From assembly GCF_014042355.1 (NCBI RefSeq), contig NZ_JACEZU010000004.1, positions 1-64,000 of the forward strand: DNA of 64,000 nt. The letters run 5' to 3'. Origin of the DNA: Rugamonas apoptosis (GTDB lineage: Bacteria > Pseudomonadota > Gammaproteobacteria > Burkholderiales > Burkholderiaceae_D). Positions 51,702 to 62,167 of this stretch are shown piece by piece (within the stretch, counting starts at the first letter, position 1; each line of letters opens with the position of its first letter). The notes beneath the pieces are model-generated. The model had not been told where the DNA came from, searched no databases, and was given only the letters and a program-made list of their open reading frames with translations. A program made the translations under genes and the position numbers.

Positions 51702-52994
51702 ATGCGCGACATCCTCGTCACCGTGATCGTATTCGGCAGCCTGCCGATGATATTCAGGAACCCCGTCACCGGCGTGCTGCTGTGGGTGTGGATCAGCGTG
51801 ATGAACCCGCACACGCAAGGCTGGGGCTACGCGCAGCATTTCCCGTTCGCCTACCTGATCGCCATCTGCACCTTGCTGGCCATGGCCGGCCAGCGCGGGC
51901 CCAAGGGCTTGCCCGTCAATGGCCTGACCCTGACATTACTGGCCTTCATCGTGTGGATGAATGTGACGACGCTGTTCGCCCTGTTCCCCGAGGCCGCCTA
52001 TACACAGTGGAACAAGGTGATGAAGATCATGCTGATGAGTTTGGTGACCATGATGCTGATCCGCAGCCGCGAGGACATCCACCGGCTGATCTGGGTGCTG
52101 GTCATCTCGCTGGGTTTTTACGGCGTCAAAGGGGGCATCTTCACGCTGCGCACGGGCGGCGAGGAGCGCGTGTGGGGTCCGGAAGGCACCTTTATCGGTG
52201 ACAACAACGCGATCGCCCTGGCGCTCATCATGACCATCCCGTTGATGCACTATCTGCTGCAGCAAACCGACAACAAATGGCTGCGCCGGGCGCTGGCCGT
52301 CACCATGGTGCTGTCGGCGCTGGCCGCGCTCGGTTCCTATTCCCGTGGCGCGTTGCTCGCGATCGCCGCCATGACCGTGTTCATGTGGTACCGGAGCCGC
52401 AACAAGTGGCTGAGCGGCGCCGTGATCGTGCTGCTGGCGCCGCTGCTGTTGCTGTTCATGCCGCAAGGCTGGAGCAGCCGCATGGACACCATCGGCGAAT
52501 TCCAGGCCGACGAATCGGCCATGGGCCGCATCAACGCCTGGTATATGGCCTACCACCTGGCGCGCGACCGGCTGTTCGGCGGTGGCTACGACGTGGCCGA
52601 GCCGGCCCTGTTCACCCGCTACGCGCCCAACCCGGCCGACGTGCATGCGGCCCACAGCATTTATTTCCAGGTGCTGGGCGAACATGGTTTCGTGGGACTG
52701 GCCCTGTATCTGCTGCTGGGCTTCTTCACCTGGCGCTGCGCCAGCTGGATCACGCGGGAGGCCGCCTGCCAGCCCGAGCTGGCCTGGGCCGCCCGCCTGG
52801 CGACCATGATCCAGGCCAGCTTCGTCGGCTTCGCCGTGGGCGGCGCCTTCCTGAGCCTGGTGTATTACGATGTGCCTTACTACCTGGCGGCGGCCCTGCT
52901 GGCCACCCGCGCCCTGATCCAGGCCAGGCTCAGCACGCAGCCGTCGCCACGCGCGGCGCCAAGCCGGGCGGCGCCCCAGGCCCCGGAGGCGTGA
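51702..52994 (+). CDS. Putative O-glycosylation ligase, exosortase A-associated
   Basis: A 430-residue protein with about ten membrane helices. It begins MRDILVTVIVFGSLPMIFRN and contains WISVMNPHTQGWGYAQ, FIGDNNAIALAL, SRGALLAIAAM and HAAHSIYFQVLGEHGFVGL, the pattern of the exosortase A-associated O-glycosylation ligase family (TIGR03097 type). It is presumed to transfer polymer or glycan from the lipid carrier to an acceptor. The stop overlaps the start of the deacetylase (TGATG). Confidence 0.9.
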   Translation: MRDILVTVIVFGSLPMIFRNPVTGVLLWVWISVMNPHTQGWGYAQHFPFAYLIAICTLLAMAGQRGPKGLPVNGLTLTLLAFIVWMNVTTLFALFPEAAYTQWNKVMKIMLMSLVTMMLIRSREDIHRLIWVLVISLGFYGVKGGIFTLRTGGEERVWGPEGTFIGDNNAIALALIMTIPLMHYLLQQTDNKWLRRALAVTMVLSALAALGSYSRGALLAIAAMTVFMWYRSRNKWLSGAVIVLLAPLLLLFMPQGWSSRMDTIGEFQADESAMGRINAWYMAYHLARDRLFGGGYDVAEPALFTRYAPNPADVHAAHSIYFQVLGEHGFVGLALYLLLGFFTWRCASWITREAACQPELAWAARLATMIQASFVGFAVGGAFLSLVYYDVPYYLAAALLATRALIQARLSTQPSPRAAPSRAAPQAPEA

Positions 52995-53902
52995 TGCGCT
53001 GGCCCCACCGCCGCCTGTCCATCCTGATGTACCACCGGATCGTGGCGCGGCGCGATCCCTTGCAGCCGGCGATACCGGATGTGCACCAGTTCGACCAGCA
53101 CATGCGCTGGCTGCGCCGTTGGTGTCACGTACTGCCGTTGGCCGAGGCGGCCCGGCGCCTGCGCGACGGCGCCCTGCCACCGCGCGCGGCCTGCCTCACC
53201 TTCGATGATGGCTATGCGGACAATGTGGAACTGGCGCTGCCCGTGTTGCGCCAGCATGGCCTGAGCGCCTGTTTCTTCATCGCCACCGGCTACCTCGATG
53301 GCGGCCGCATGTGGAATGACGCCGTGATCGAGCATGTGCGCGGCGCCGCCGGTCCCTTGCTCGACTTGCGCCACCTGGGCCTGGAATGCCACCCTGTCCA
53401 TGACTGGCGGCACAAAATCCTGGCGCTCGATCGACTGCTGCTGCGCTTAAAATATCTGCCGTTTGCGCAGCGCCAGGAAATCGCCGATCGGCTGGCCCCG
53501 CCCCGCGCGCCCGGCCTCATGATGTCGTGCGACCAGGTACGGCAATTGCACCGTGCCGGCATGGAGCTGGGCGCCCACACGGTGCGGCACCCGATCCTGG
53601 CCTTGCTGCCGGCGGCCGCGGCACGGTCGGAAATTGGCGCCGGCAAGATGGCCCTGGAACGCTTGATCGATGGCCCGGTGCCGTGCTTCGCCTACCCCAA
53701 CGGCAAGCCCGGTCAGGATTATGATGGCCGCCATGTGCGCATCGTCGCCGAGCTTGGCTTCCAGGCGGCCGTTTCCACCCAGGCGGCCGCGGCCCACCAT
53801 GCTTGCGATCCGCTGCAACTGCCCCGTTTCACGCCGTGGGACGCGGCCCCATGGCGCTTTGGCTTGCGCCTCGCGCGGAGCCGCTGGCAACGGCCGGTTT
53901 AA
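52994..53902 (+). CDS. Polysaccharide deacetylase (NodB fold), XrtA locus
   Basis: A 302-residue NodB-type enzyme: ILMYHRI, CLTFDDGYADN (metal-binding Asp-Asp), ACFFIATGYLDGGRMWNDAV, ELGAHTVRHPILALL (His pair) and CFAYPNGKPGQDYD. No signal peptide. The motif string is complete, so it should be active on an N-acetylated sugar of the polymer. The 3' end overlaps the convergent methyltransferase gene by 74 bases. Confidence 0.9.
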   Translation: MRWPHRRLSILMYHRIVARRDPLQPAIPDVHQFDQHMRWLRRWCHVLPLAEAARRLRDGALPPRAACLTFDDGYADNVELALPVLRQHGLSACFFIATGYLDGGRMWNDAVIEHVRGAAGPLLDLRHLGLECHPVHDWRHKILALDRLLLRLKYLPFAQRQEIADRLAPPRAPGLMMSCDQVRQLHRAGMELGAHTVRHPILALLPAAAARSEIGAGKMALERLIDGPVPCFAYPNGKPGQDYDGRHVRIVAELGFQAAVSTQAAAAHHACDPLQLPRFTPWDAAPWRFGLRLARSRWQRPV

Positions 53903-54698
53903 TCCCGAGCAAGACCGTGTATGGCGTGGCTACATGGGCCAGCCAGCGCAGCGGCGGCATGCGCCGGATCGCCCGCACCAGCGCGACCGCCATCCGCCCG
54001 CGCCCCGCCAGGTCCATCATGTCGAAGCGGTCCATGCAGTGCAGACCTTGCTGCCCCAGGTGCTGGCGCAAGCCGTAATAGGTGAACCAGTTGACGGCCG
54101 GATAGGTGGCATAGGCGGCCAGCTGGGGATGGGTGGTGCGGGCCAGGTGTTCGCAATGGTGCTTGAGCCACGCGGGATACCACGAATACAGCGGCAGGCT
54201 GAACTCCTCCTGGCTGGGACACAGCTTGTTGCTGGTGCTGATGAACAAGGCGCCGCCCGGCCGCAACACCCGCACCATCTCGCTGAGGCAGGTCGTCCAG
54301 TCCGTCACATGTTCGAGCAATTCGGGCGCCACGCACACGTCCATCGCCCCATCGTCCCAGGGCAAGGCGGTGGCCGACGCGACGGCGAACTGGATCTCCA
54401 GCCCCGCCTGTTGCGCCCGCTGGCGGGCCAGTCCGATCAAGGCTTCGTTGATGTCGACCCCTTGCACGCGATGTCCCATGCCGGCCCACAAGCGGCACTG
54501 GGTGCCCGCGCCACAGCCGATATCGCCCACCCGCAAGGAACCGGCCGGCTGGCCCAGCGCCCGCCACAGCGCCGCATGGATCATCTGGAACCTGTGCCAG
54601 TCGGCCTCGCCGCCGCTCTGCTGTTCATAATGGCGGTAGAAACCGTCCTGGCAACTGGTATCCCAGTCCGGATCATCCCTGGCGGATTTGGAGCTCAT
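53829..54698 (-). CDS. SAM-dependent methyltransferase
   Basis: A 289-residue class I methyltransferase: motif I VGDIGCGAGTQCRLWA, then GVDINEALIGLARQRAQQ, DVCVAPELLEHVTDW and LRPGGALFISTSN. It resembles UbiG-like enzymes and carries a C-terminal extension (about residues 205-289) with a hydrophobic patch (VATPYTVLLGI). The ATG at 54698 lies inside the end of the AsnB-like gene (26-base overlap) with AGAGGTG before it. It is the last gene of the minus-strand operon ligase-decarboxylase-AsnB-methyltransferase, so it probably methylates the same product. Tail overlaps the deacetylase gene on the other strand. Confidence 0.85.
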   Translation of the reverse strand: MSSKSARDDPDWDTSCQDGFYRHYEQQSGGEADWHRFQMIHAALWRALGQPAGSLRVGDIGCGAGTQCRLWAGMGHRVQGVDINEALIGLARQRAQQAGLEIQFAVASATALPWDDGAMDVCVAPELLEHVTDWTTCLSEMVRVLRPGGALFISTSNKLCPSQEEFSLPLYSWYPAWLKHHCEHLARTTHPQLAAYATYPAVNWFTYYGLRQHLGQQGLHCMDRFDMMDLAGRGRMAVALVRAIRRMPPLRWLAHVATPYTVLLGIKPAVASGSARGASQSAMGPRPTA

Positions 54699-56562
54699 CG
54701 CGCACCTCTTCATGTGACCGGCGCGCCTCGGCGCGCAATTGCAACCATTGCTCCAGCATCATCAGTACCCACACCATCGTGCCGTGGTAAGGGGGATGGG
54801 CGGCCAGATGCGTGTCGAGCAATGCATCGATGAAGGCGGGCCGCACGATGCCTCGCCGCTTCAGGTCGCTCAGGCTGTCGCCGGCCAGGTTGCGCAAGCC
54901 CGCGTGGGTATGCAGCCAATGGCCCACGGGCAGGCCGAAACCGTGCTTCTTCTTGTTCAAGATGGCGCGCGGCAAGGTATCGCGCAGCGCCGCGCGGAAG
55001 AAATGGCGCAAGCGCGTGCCGCGCAGCTTGTCCTCGGGACGCAGCCGGGCGGCGAACGCCACCAGCCCATCGTTCAGGAATGGAAAGGCGGCCTCCAGCC
55101 CCGCCAGTTCGCACGCCTTGTTCACCTTGGGCAAGTCGTTGTCGGCCAGCGTGAAGCGCATGTCCAGGGCCAGCAGCCGGTTGATCTGGCTCAGGTGGCG
55201 CGAGGGCCAGTCGGCCAGGTCCAGGACGCGCGCGGGTGCGGTGCTGTCCACTGTGGCCAGGAATGCTGCTTCCAGCACCTGGCCTGGTCCGTAGCCCTGC
55301 AACAGATTGTAGGTTTCCAGCCGGGCCGGCAGCGGCACCAGGGCTTGCCGCACATAGCTGCGCGCCTTGCGTGGCAGCGCATGCTGACTATCGGCCAGCA
55401 GCCCGAACAGCGCCGGTTCCAGCACCAGCTGGCGCAACGCGGCCGGGCACCGTTCGTAGCGCGACAGCACGGCCTGGTGCGCATAGCGCGCGTTGCCGCC
55501 GAACAGTTCGTCGCCACCGTCGCCACCCAGCATGCGGGTAATGCCGTCCGCCCTGGCCATCCGGGCGCAGTAGTAGGCGGGCACGGCCGAGGCGTTGCCG
55601 AACGGCTGGTCGAACACGGCGCTCAGGTGGGGAACGGCGGCGCAGACGTCTTCGGCCGTGACGTACAGCGCGCGGTGCCGCGTGCCGAACGCGTGCACGG
55701 CCACGTTGGCGTAATCCATCTCGTCGTAGCCGTCCACGTCGAAGCCGATGGAATAGGTGCGGGCCGGCGTCCCGGCCCGGGACAGCATGGCCACCACCGT
55801 GGAACTGTCCGTGCCGCCGCTAAGAAAAGCGCCGACCTGGTGGCCGGCCAGCGTTTCCCGCACGGCGTTGTCCATCAACTCAAGAAACTGGGGGCGCAGG
55901 CGCGACCAGGGCGCGCTCTCCTGCTCCAGGTAGCGCATTTCCCAGTAACGGCCCCGCTCCATGCCGCCGCGACCGTAACGCACATACTCGCCCGGCAGCA
56001 ATCGCTGTTGTTGGCGATACATGGTGCCCGGCGCCGGTACCATATGGAAGTACAGGTAATTGAAGATGGCTTGATGATCCAACGTGGCGTCGGCCGCAGG
56101 ATGGGCCAGCATCGCATCGGCCGAGCTGGCGAACAGCACCCCTTTCGGCGTGGGCTGGATCAACATGGGCCGGGTGCCATAGCGGTCCACTGCCAGCAAG
56201 GCGATGCCCTGGCGGCTGTCCAGTATGCACAAGGCGAACGCGCCCGACAGCGCGGCGCAGCTCAACGCGCCCTGCTCCGGCCACAGGGCGGCCAATCGTT
56301 CCCCTATGCCTTCCGCCGTGCCGGCGATGGTGGGCTGGCCCCAGACGGCGATCAGCAAGCCATCCTCGCGGTACAGATGGGCGCTGTCCGGACGGGCCGC
56401 GATGGCCGCCCCCGCATCGGCGCCCGCGATGGCCTGCACGTCGCTGCCGTCGAAACGCGTCAGTGGCGCCGCCATCCGGGCCAGCCGCTGGCGCGCCAGC
56501 GTCGCATCAGCGTCGCCGCCATCCTTGGACGGCAGATTGAACCAACCGCACAGGCCGCTCAT
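54673..56562 (-). CDS. Asparagine synthase-like protein without N-terminal Cys nucleophile
   Basis: A 629-residue AsnB-family protein. The C-terminal synthetase domain has the pyrophosphatase loop SGGTDSS (248-254) and MLGGDGGDELFGGNARY, and appears active. The N-terminal glutaminase-like domain begins MSGLCGWF, so the catalytic Cys2 of glutamine-dependent enzymes (as in MCAIVG of the other copy) is Ser here. Glutamine use is therefore doubtful. It may use ammonia or another amine, or act as a beta-lactam-synthetase-like ligase that forms an amide within the substrate. Co-transcribed with the PLP decarboxylase and acyl-CoA ligase (ATGA overlaps). Confidence 0.83.
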   Translation of the reverse strand: MSGLCGWFNLPSKDGGDADATLARQRLARMAAPLTRFDGSDVQAIAGADAGAAIAARPDSAHLYREDGLLIAVWGQPTIAGTAEGIGERLAALWPEQGALSCAALSGAFALCILDSRQGIALLAVDRYGTRPMLIQPTPKGVLFASSADAMLAHPAADATLDHQAIFNYLYFHMVPAPGTMYRQQQRLLPGEYVRYGRGGMERGRYWEMRYLEQESAPWSRLRPQFLELMDNAVRETLAGHQVGAFLSGGTDSSTVVAMLSRAGTPARTYSIGFDVDGYDEMDYANVAVHAFGTRHRALYVTAEDVCAAVPHLSAVFDQPFGNASAVPAYYCARMARADGITRMLGGDGGDELFGGNARYAHQAVLSRYERCPAALRQLVLEPALFGLLADSQHALPRKARSYVRQALVPLPARLETYNLLQGYGPGQVLEAAFLATVDSTAPARVLDLADWPSRHLSQINRLLALDMRFTLADNDLPKVNKACELAGLEAAFPFLNDGLVAFAARLRPEDKLRGTRLRHFFRAALRDTLPRAILNKKKHGFGLPVGHWLHTHAGLRNLAGDSLSDLKRRGIVRPAFIDALLDTHLAAHPPYHGTMVWVLMMLEQWLQLRAEARRSHEEVRDELQIRQG

Positions 56563-57784
56563 ACGAGCACCTCCAGCGCCGGTGGATGGCTGAGGAAGCC
56601 GGCCGGGCTGGCGCTCAGGCCGTATGCGCCCGACTGAAACACCACCACCAGATCACCGGCCACGGCGGGCGCCAACGGCATCTGCTCGGCCAGCACGTCC
56701 AGCGGCGTACACAAGGGGCCGACCACGGACACCACTTCCCGCGCCTCCCCGGCCATCCGGTTGCCGATGGCGACCGGAAAATTGCGGCGTACCCGCTGGC
56801 CGAAGTTGCCTGAAGCGGCCAGATGGTGGTGCAGGCCGCCATCGGTGATCAGGTAAGTGTGCCCATGGGAAATTTTGCGCTCCAGGACGCGGCACACATA
56901 GACTCCCGCCTCAGCCACCAGGTAGCGACCCAGCTCCAGCGCCAGCGCCGCGTCCGGCGCGGCGGCGCGCAACAGGTCCAGCGACTGTTGCAAGGCGTTT
57001 GCCACCGGTTCCAGCGGCAGCGGCTGGTCGCCGGGAAAGTATGGCACGCCGAAGCCGGCGCCGATATTGACCTGGCGCAGGGGCGCGGGCGCGTGCTCGG
57101 CCATACGCACGGCCAGTTGCACGCTCAGCGTTTGCGCTTCAGCGATGGCGGCGGCCGACAAATTCTGGGCGCCGCAGAAAATATGGAAGCCCTGGAAGTC
57201 CAGCTCCCGCTGCCGGACCGTGCGCAGCATGGCCGGCACCCGTTCCTCATCCACGCCGAACGGACGGGGACCGCCGCCCATCTTCATGCCGGCCAGCTTC
57301 AGTTCGAAATCGGGATTGATCCGGATCGCCACCCGAGGTACCACACCCACATGCTCGCCGGCCACCGCCACCCGGTCCAGCTCCTGTTCCGACTCCAGGT
57401 GCAGCAGGATGCCCGCCGCCACCGCGCTGCGCAATTCACCATCCGTCTTGCCCGGCCCGGCGAAGCTGACGCGCTCTGGCGCCATGCCCGTATCGAGCGC
57501 CACCCGCAGTTCGCCGCCGGAGGCGACGTCGATCCCGTCGACCAGCCCCGTCAGCATCTGCACCACGGCCGGCATGGGGTTAGCCTTCATCGCATAGTGC
57601 AGCCGTATCCCGGCCGGCAGCACGCGCCGCAGCGTGCCCACGCGTTGTGCGATCTGGCCCCTGTCGTAGGCATAGAACGGCGTGCGCCCTACCCGCTCGG
57701 CCAGGCGCGGCAACCCGATGCCGCCCAGTTGCAAACAACCGTCAGCGACCGAAAGCTGCTGCGGCAGAACATGGCTGGGCGCGC

Positions 57785-57788
<4 letters not shown>
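56559..57788 (-). CDS. PLP-dependent decarboxylase, exosortase A-associated
   Basis: A 409-residue alanine-racemase-fold decarboxylase (fold III) of the ornithine/diaminopimelate type. The PLP lysine is Lys68 in HYAMKANP. GxGxG-like NIGAGFGVPYFPGDQ and the second-subunit cysteine in VVGPLCTPLDVL are present. It matches the decarboxylase family that sits beside the XrtA acyl-CoA ligase (TIGR03099 type). The substrate is an amino acid, possibly one already tethered to the carrier protein; identity unknown. Start overlaps the ligase stop, and the stop overlaps the AsnB-like start. Confidence 0.9.
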
Positions 57789-59374
<1,586 letters not shown>

Positions 59375-59400
59375 AGGCCACCTCTGTATGTTTGGTATCG

Positions 59401-59406
59401 CTTATG
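59401..59406 (-). promoter_or_regulatory. Candidate -10 box of the acyl-CoA ligase operon
   Basis: On the minus strand CATAAG (four of six with TATAAT) lies 27 bases before the ligase ATG. It would put the transcription start near 59394 and the FNR-type box about 44 bases upstream of it, near the class II activator position at -41.5. Weak alone. Confidence 0.3.
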
Positions 59407-59431
59407 ATTGGGACAAACGGCATAGCACACA

Positions 59432-59445
59432 TTGATGTCAATCAA
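59432..59445. promoter_or_regulatory. Perfect FNR/Anr box (TTGATGTCAATCAA)
   Basis: TTGAT-GTCA-ATCAA is an exact match to the FNR/Anr consensus TTGAT-N4-ATCAA. It sits in the 156-base divergent gap between the acyl-CoA ligase operon (minus) and the acyltransferase-ACP-hydrolase operon (plus), so a bound FNR-family protein could control both. The site is far better than expected by chance in GC-rich sequence. Confidence 0.7.
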
Positions 59446-59530
59446 TTAACACGACCGTTTGCGCGACCGCAAAGGTCCACAGGGCAGGCCAGTGTCTAAT
59501 CGGACCAGTAGCCACGCACCCGTGCCCGCC

Positions 59531-60262
59531 ATGAGCAACCGTCTGACCCGCGCAATCCACGAATTGGGATGGCTCAACGCCATGCTGTACCTGTGCGACC
59601 AGGCGCTGACCCGCTGCACGGGCGGCCATTGCGGCATCCATAAATACCAGTTCGTCGCCCAGCGCCTGGGCGACCTGCCCCTGTGCGGCCAGCGCGGCAA
59701 GGATATCGAGATCCGCGTGCTGCCCAATCGACAGGCCATTCCACCCGACTACCCGCGCCCGGCGCACGTGCTGGACCAGCGCTACGCCCAAGGCGCCATC
59801 AGCCTGGCCGCGTACCGGAACCAGGACTTGATCGGCTTTCTGTGGCTGTTGTTCGACGCCTGCCAGGAAGACGAGGTGCGGGCCCGCTACCGGCTCGTTT
59901 CGCCCTTATCGTGCTGGGATTTCGACGTCTATGTGCGACCCCAGGACCGCCTGGGCTGGGCCTTTCGCCGGCTGTGGGAGGAAGCGCGCTGCCTGCTGCG
60001 CGCGCGCGCCGTGCGCTGGTCGTGCAGCCGCATTTCCGCCTTCAATGCGGCCTCGCTGGCCGCGCATGCGCGCATCGGCACCGTGCCATTGGGCAGCGCC
60101 ACTTTCCTGCGCTGCGGCAAGTGGCAATGGATGGTGGCCACGCTGGCGCCCCATTTTCACGTTTCGCGCCACCCCGCTTCCTGTCCCCAGCTGCGTTTCG
60201 ATACGAGCGCGCTCGACACCAACCCCCACCTGGAGCCGCCATGCCACCACTTGAGCAAGTGA
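59531..60262 (+). CDS. GNAT-like acyltransferase of the XrtA locus
   Basis: A 243-residue protein without membrane segments. Partial GNAT-like features: QDLIGFLWLLFDACQEDEVR (strand 4-like), DFDVYVRPQDRLGWAFRRLW (acyl-CoA groove-like), and SAFNAASLAAHARIGTVPLG, where a NAASLAAHARIG helix-turn is typical of GNAT C-termini. I do not recognise the family firmly. It overlaps the ACP gene by 22 bases, so it probably moves an acyl or aminoacyl group from that carrier. The ATG at 59531 was taken because the longer frame lacks coding character. Confidence 0.7.
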   Translation: MSNRLTRAIHELGWLNAMLYLCDQALTRCTGGHCGIHKYQFVAQRLGDLPLCGQRGKDIEIRVLPNRQAIPPDYPRPAHVLDQRYAQGAISLAAYRNQDLIGFLWLLFDACQEDEVRARYRLVSPLSCWDFDVYVRPQDRLGWAFRRLWEEARCLLRARAVRWSCSRISAFNAASLAAHARIGTVPLGSATFLRCGKWQWMVATLAPHFHVSRHPASCPQLRFDTSALDTNPHLEPPCHHLSK

Positions 60263-60483
60263 GAACCATCCTGAGCGAAACGCTGGGAGTGACCCAGTTG
60301 GGCCGCGAACGCGACACGCCGCTACTGGGCAGCGTGCCCGAACTCGATTCCATGGCAGTGGCCGGCGTCATCACGGCGCTGGAACAACGCTTCGACATCG
60401 AAGTGCTGGACGATGAAATCAATGCGCGCCATTTCGCCACCCTGGGCACGCTCAGCGATTTTGTGCAGAGCAAGCTGGCATGA
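60241..60483 (+). CDS. Acyl carrier protein
   Basis: An 80-residue acidic carrier protein. The phosphopantetheine attachment motif is LDSMAV, with Ser37 the modified residue. Length and helical pattern are typical of ACPs. It begins within the acyltransferase gene and ends in an ATGA overlap with the hydrolase gene. It is not next to fatty acid genes, so it is a dedicated carrier for the activated acid made by the ligase across the divergent promoter. Confidence 0.9.
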   Translation: MPPLEQVRTILSETLGVTQLGRERDTPLLGSVPELDSMAVAGVITALEQRFDIEVLDDEINARHFATLGTLSDFVQSKLA

Positions 60484-61337
60484 TGGACGACACGGTGGCG
60501 GCCGCGTTTCCCTTCTTCCTGGATGCCGATCCAGGCACACGCTTCTGCCTGTTTCACGCGCCGCTCACCGAGCACCCGCGCGGCGCCATCCTCTACGTCC
60601 CGCCATTCGCTGAAGAACTCAACAAATGCCGGCGTATGGCCGCCATGCAAAGCCGCTGCTTCGCCCAGGCCGGTTATGCCGTACTGCAGCTGGACCTGTA
60701 CGGTTGCGGCGACAGCGACGGCGACTTCGGCGACGCGCGCTGGCATGTCTGGCTGAACGATATCGAGTATGCCTGCCGCTGGCTGCGCGAGTTTGGCTAT
60801 CCCCGGCCGGCGCTGTGGGGCGCGCGCCTGGGCGCCCTGCTGGCGCTCGATTTCGCGTGCACCTCCCCGGACCCGCCTCCCGCATTGATCCTATGGCAAG
60901 CGGCTCTCAGTGGCAGCCGCTATATAAAACAATTCCTGCGCGTCGAGACGGCAGCGCAGATGCTGGCGCCCGACGGCGCGGCGCGCGCGGCCGGCATCGT
61001 TCCATCGGCGAAACCGCTGGAGGTGGCCGGCTATACCCTGGCGCCGGCGCTGATCCAGGCCATCGGCGAGCGCGATGCCGCGCAGCGTACGCCTCCCTGT
61101 CCCGTGCACTGGCTGGAAGTGGACAGTACCGGGCCAGCCGCAACCAGCGACACGCCGGATCAGGTGGCCACCACCGCCGCTGTCTCCCCGTCCTCCGCCC
61201 GCCAGATCGAACAGTGGCGTACGGCCGGCGTGCCGGTCACTGTCCAGGCCGTGGCTGGCCAGGCGTTCTGGGCCAGCACGGAAATCGTGCTCTGTCCCGC
61301 CCTGCTGGATGCCACCACCACACTGGAGCTGCCGTGA
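60480..61337 (+). CDS. Alpha/beta hydrolase 2, exosortase A-associated; no Ser nucleophile
   Basis: A 285-residue alpha/beta-hydrolase-fold protein of the exosortase A hydrolase 2 type (TIGR03101-like). Fold landmarks: AILYVPPFAEELNKCRRM, LQLDLYGCGDSDGDF. The nucleophile elbow reads WGARLGA (113-119), so Arg116 stands where a Ser or Cys normally is. The protein may therefore be a non-catalytic partner, or use another mechanism. Its stop overlaps the GTG of hydrolase 1. Confidence 0.88.
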   Translation: MMDDTVAAAFPFFLDADPGTRFCLFHAPLTEHPRGAILYVPPFAEELNKCRRMAAMQSRCFAQAGYAVLQLDLYGCGDSDGDFGDARWHVWLNDIEYACRWLREFGYPRPALWGARLGALLALDFACTSPDPPPALILWQAALSGSRYIKQFLRVETAAQMLAPDGAARAAGIVPSAKPLEVAGYTLAPALIQAIGERDAAQRTPPCPVHWLEVDSTGPAATSDTPDQVATTAAVSPSSARQIEQWRTAGVPVTVQAVAGQAFWASTEIVLCPALLDATTTLELP

Positions 61338-62167
61338 ACGCAGGGCCGCAAGTGGTGCGCATTCCTTGCGGCGGCGACTGGCTGATCGGCGTGCTCCATC
61401 TGCCGCCCACGCCACGGCCGCGCGGGGTGTTGATCGTAACGGGCGGCCCCCAATACCGCGTCGGCAGCCATCGCCAGTTCGTGCTGCTGGCGCGCAGCCT
61501 GTGTGCCCACAACATCCCCGTGCTGCGCTTCGACTTCCGTGGCATGGGCGACAGCGAAGGCGACCCGCGCACCTTCGAACAGGTGGACGAGGACGTGGCG
61601 GCCGCCATCGCGCATTTCTTCCAGACGGTGCCTGCGCTGCGCGAACTGGTGCTGTGGGGATTGTGCGACGGCGCCACCGCCGCCGCCTTCCATGCCTGCG
61701 ACGACCAGCGCGTGCGCGGCCTGGTGATGCTCAACCCCTGGGTGCGCAGTGCGCGCGGCGAAGCCCGCGCCACCTTGCGCTACTACTATCTGGCCCGGCT
61801 ACGGGAGGCGGAATTCTGGCGCAAGCTGGCGGCCGGCACCCTGGGCCTGGTCCAGGTCATGCGCTCGCTGCGGCAGGTGGTCCGGCTTGCGCGCGGTACC
61901 GGTGCCGGCGGACCGGGCGACCTGCCACAGCGGCTGTATCGCGCCTTGCAGGCGTTCCGGGGCCAGGTATTGATCATCCTGAGCGGCGCCGACCTGACCG
62001 GGCACGAATTCGCCGGCCTGCCCAGGGACCATGCCCATTGGCGCACCCTGTTGGCCGGGCCGCGGATACGCCAGGTGACACTGCCGCTGGCCAACCACAC
62101 TTTCGCGCGCGCCGCGTGGCGCGACGAAGTGGCGGCCCTGTGCGCGGACTGGATCGCATCGTGGTGA
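61334..62167 (+). CDS. Alpha/beta hydrolase 1, exosortase A-associated; Cys nucleophile
   Basis: A 277-residue hydrolase of the exosortase A hydrolase 1 type (TIGR03100-like). RGVLIVTGGPQYRVGSHRQF and FDFRGMGDSEGD mark the fold; the elbow GLCDGA (109-114) offers Cys111 as nucleophile, as in dienelactone-hydrolase-like enzymes. The final NHTF gives the likely catalytic His. The GTG start overlaps hydrolase 2. The pair may release or transfer the product carried by the ACP, in the manner of a thioesterase; substrate unknown. Confidence 0.88.
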   Translation: MNAGPQVVRIPCGGDWLIGVLHLPPTPRPRGVLIVTGGPQYRVGSHRQFVLLARSLCAHNIPVLRFDFRGMGDSEGDPRTFEQVDEDVAAAIAHFFQTVPALRELVLWGLCDGATAAAFHACDDQRVRGLVMLNPWVRSARGEARATLRYYYLARLREAEFWRKLAAGTLGLVQVMRSLRQVVRLARGTGAGGPGDLPQRLYRALQAFRGQVLIILSGADLTGHEFAGLPRDHAHWRTLLAGPRIRQVTLPLANHTFARAAWRDEVAALCADWIASW

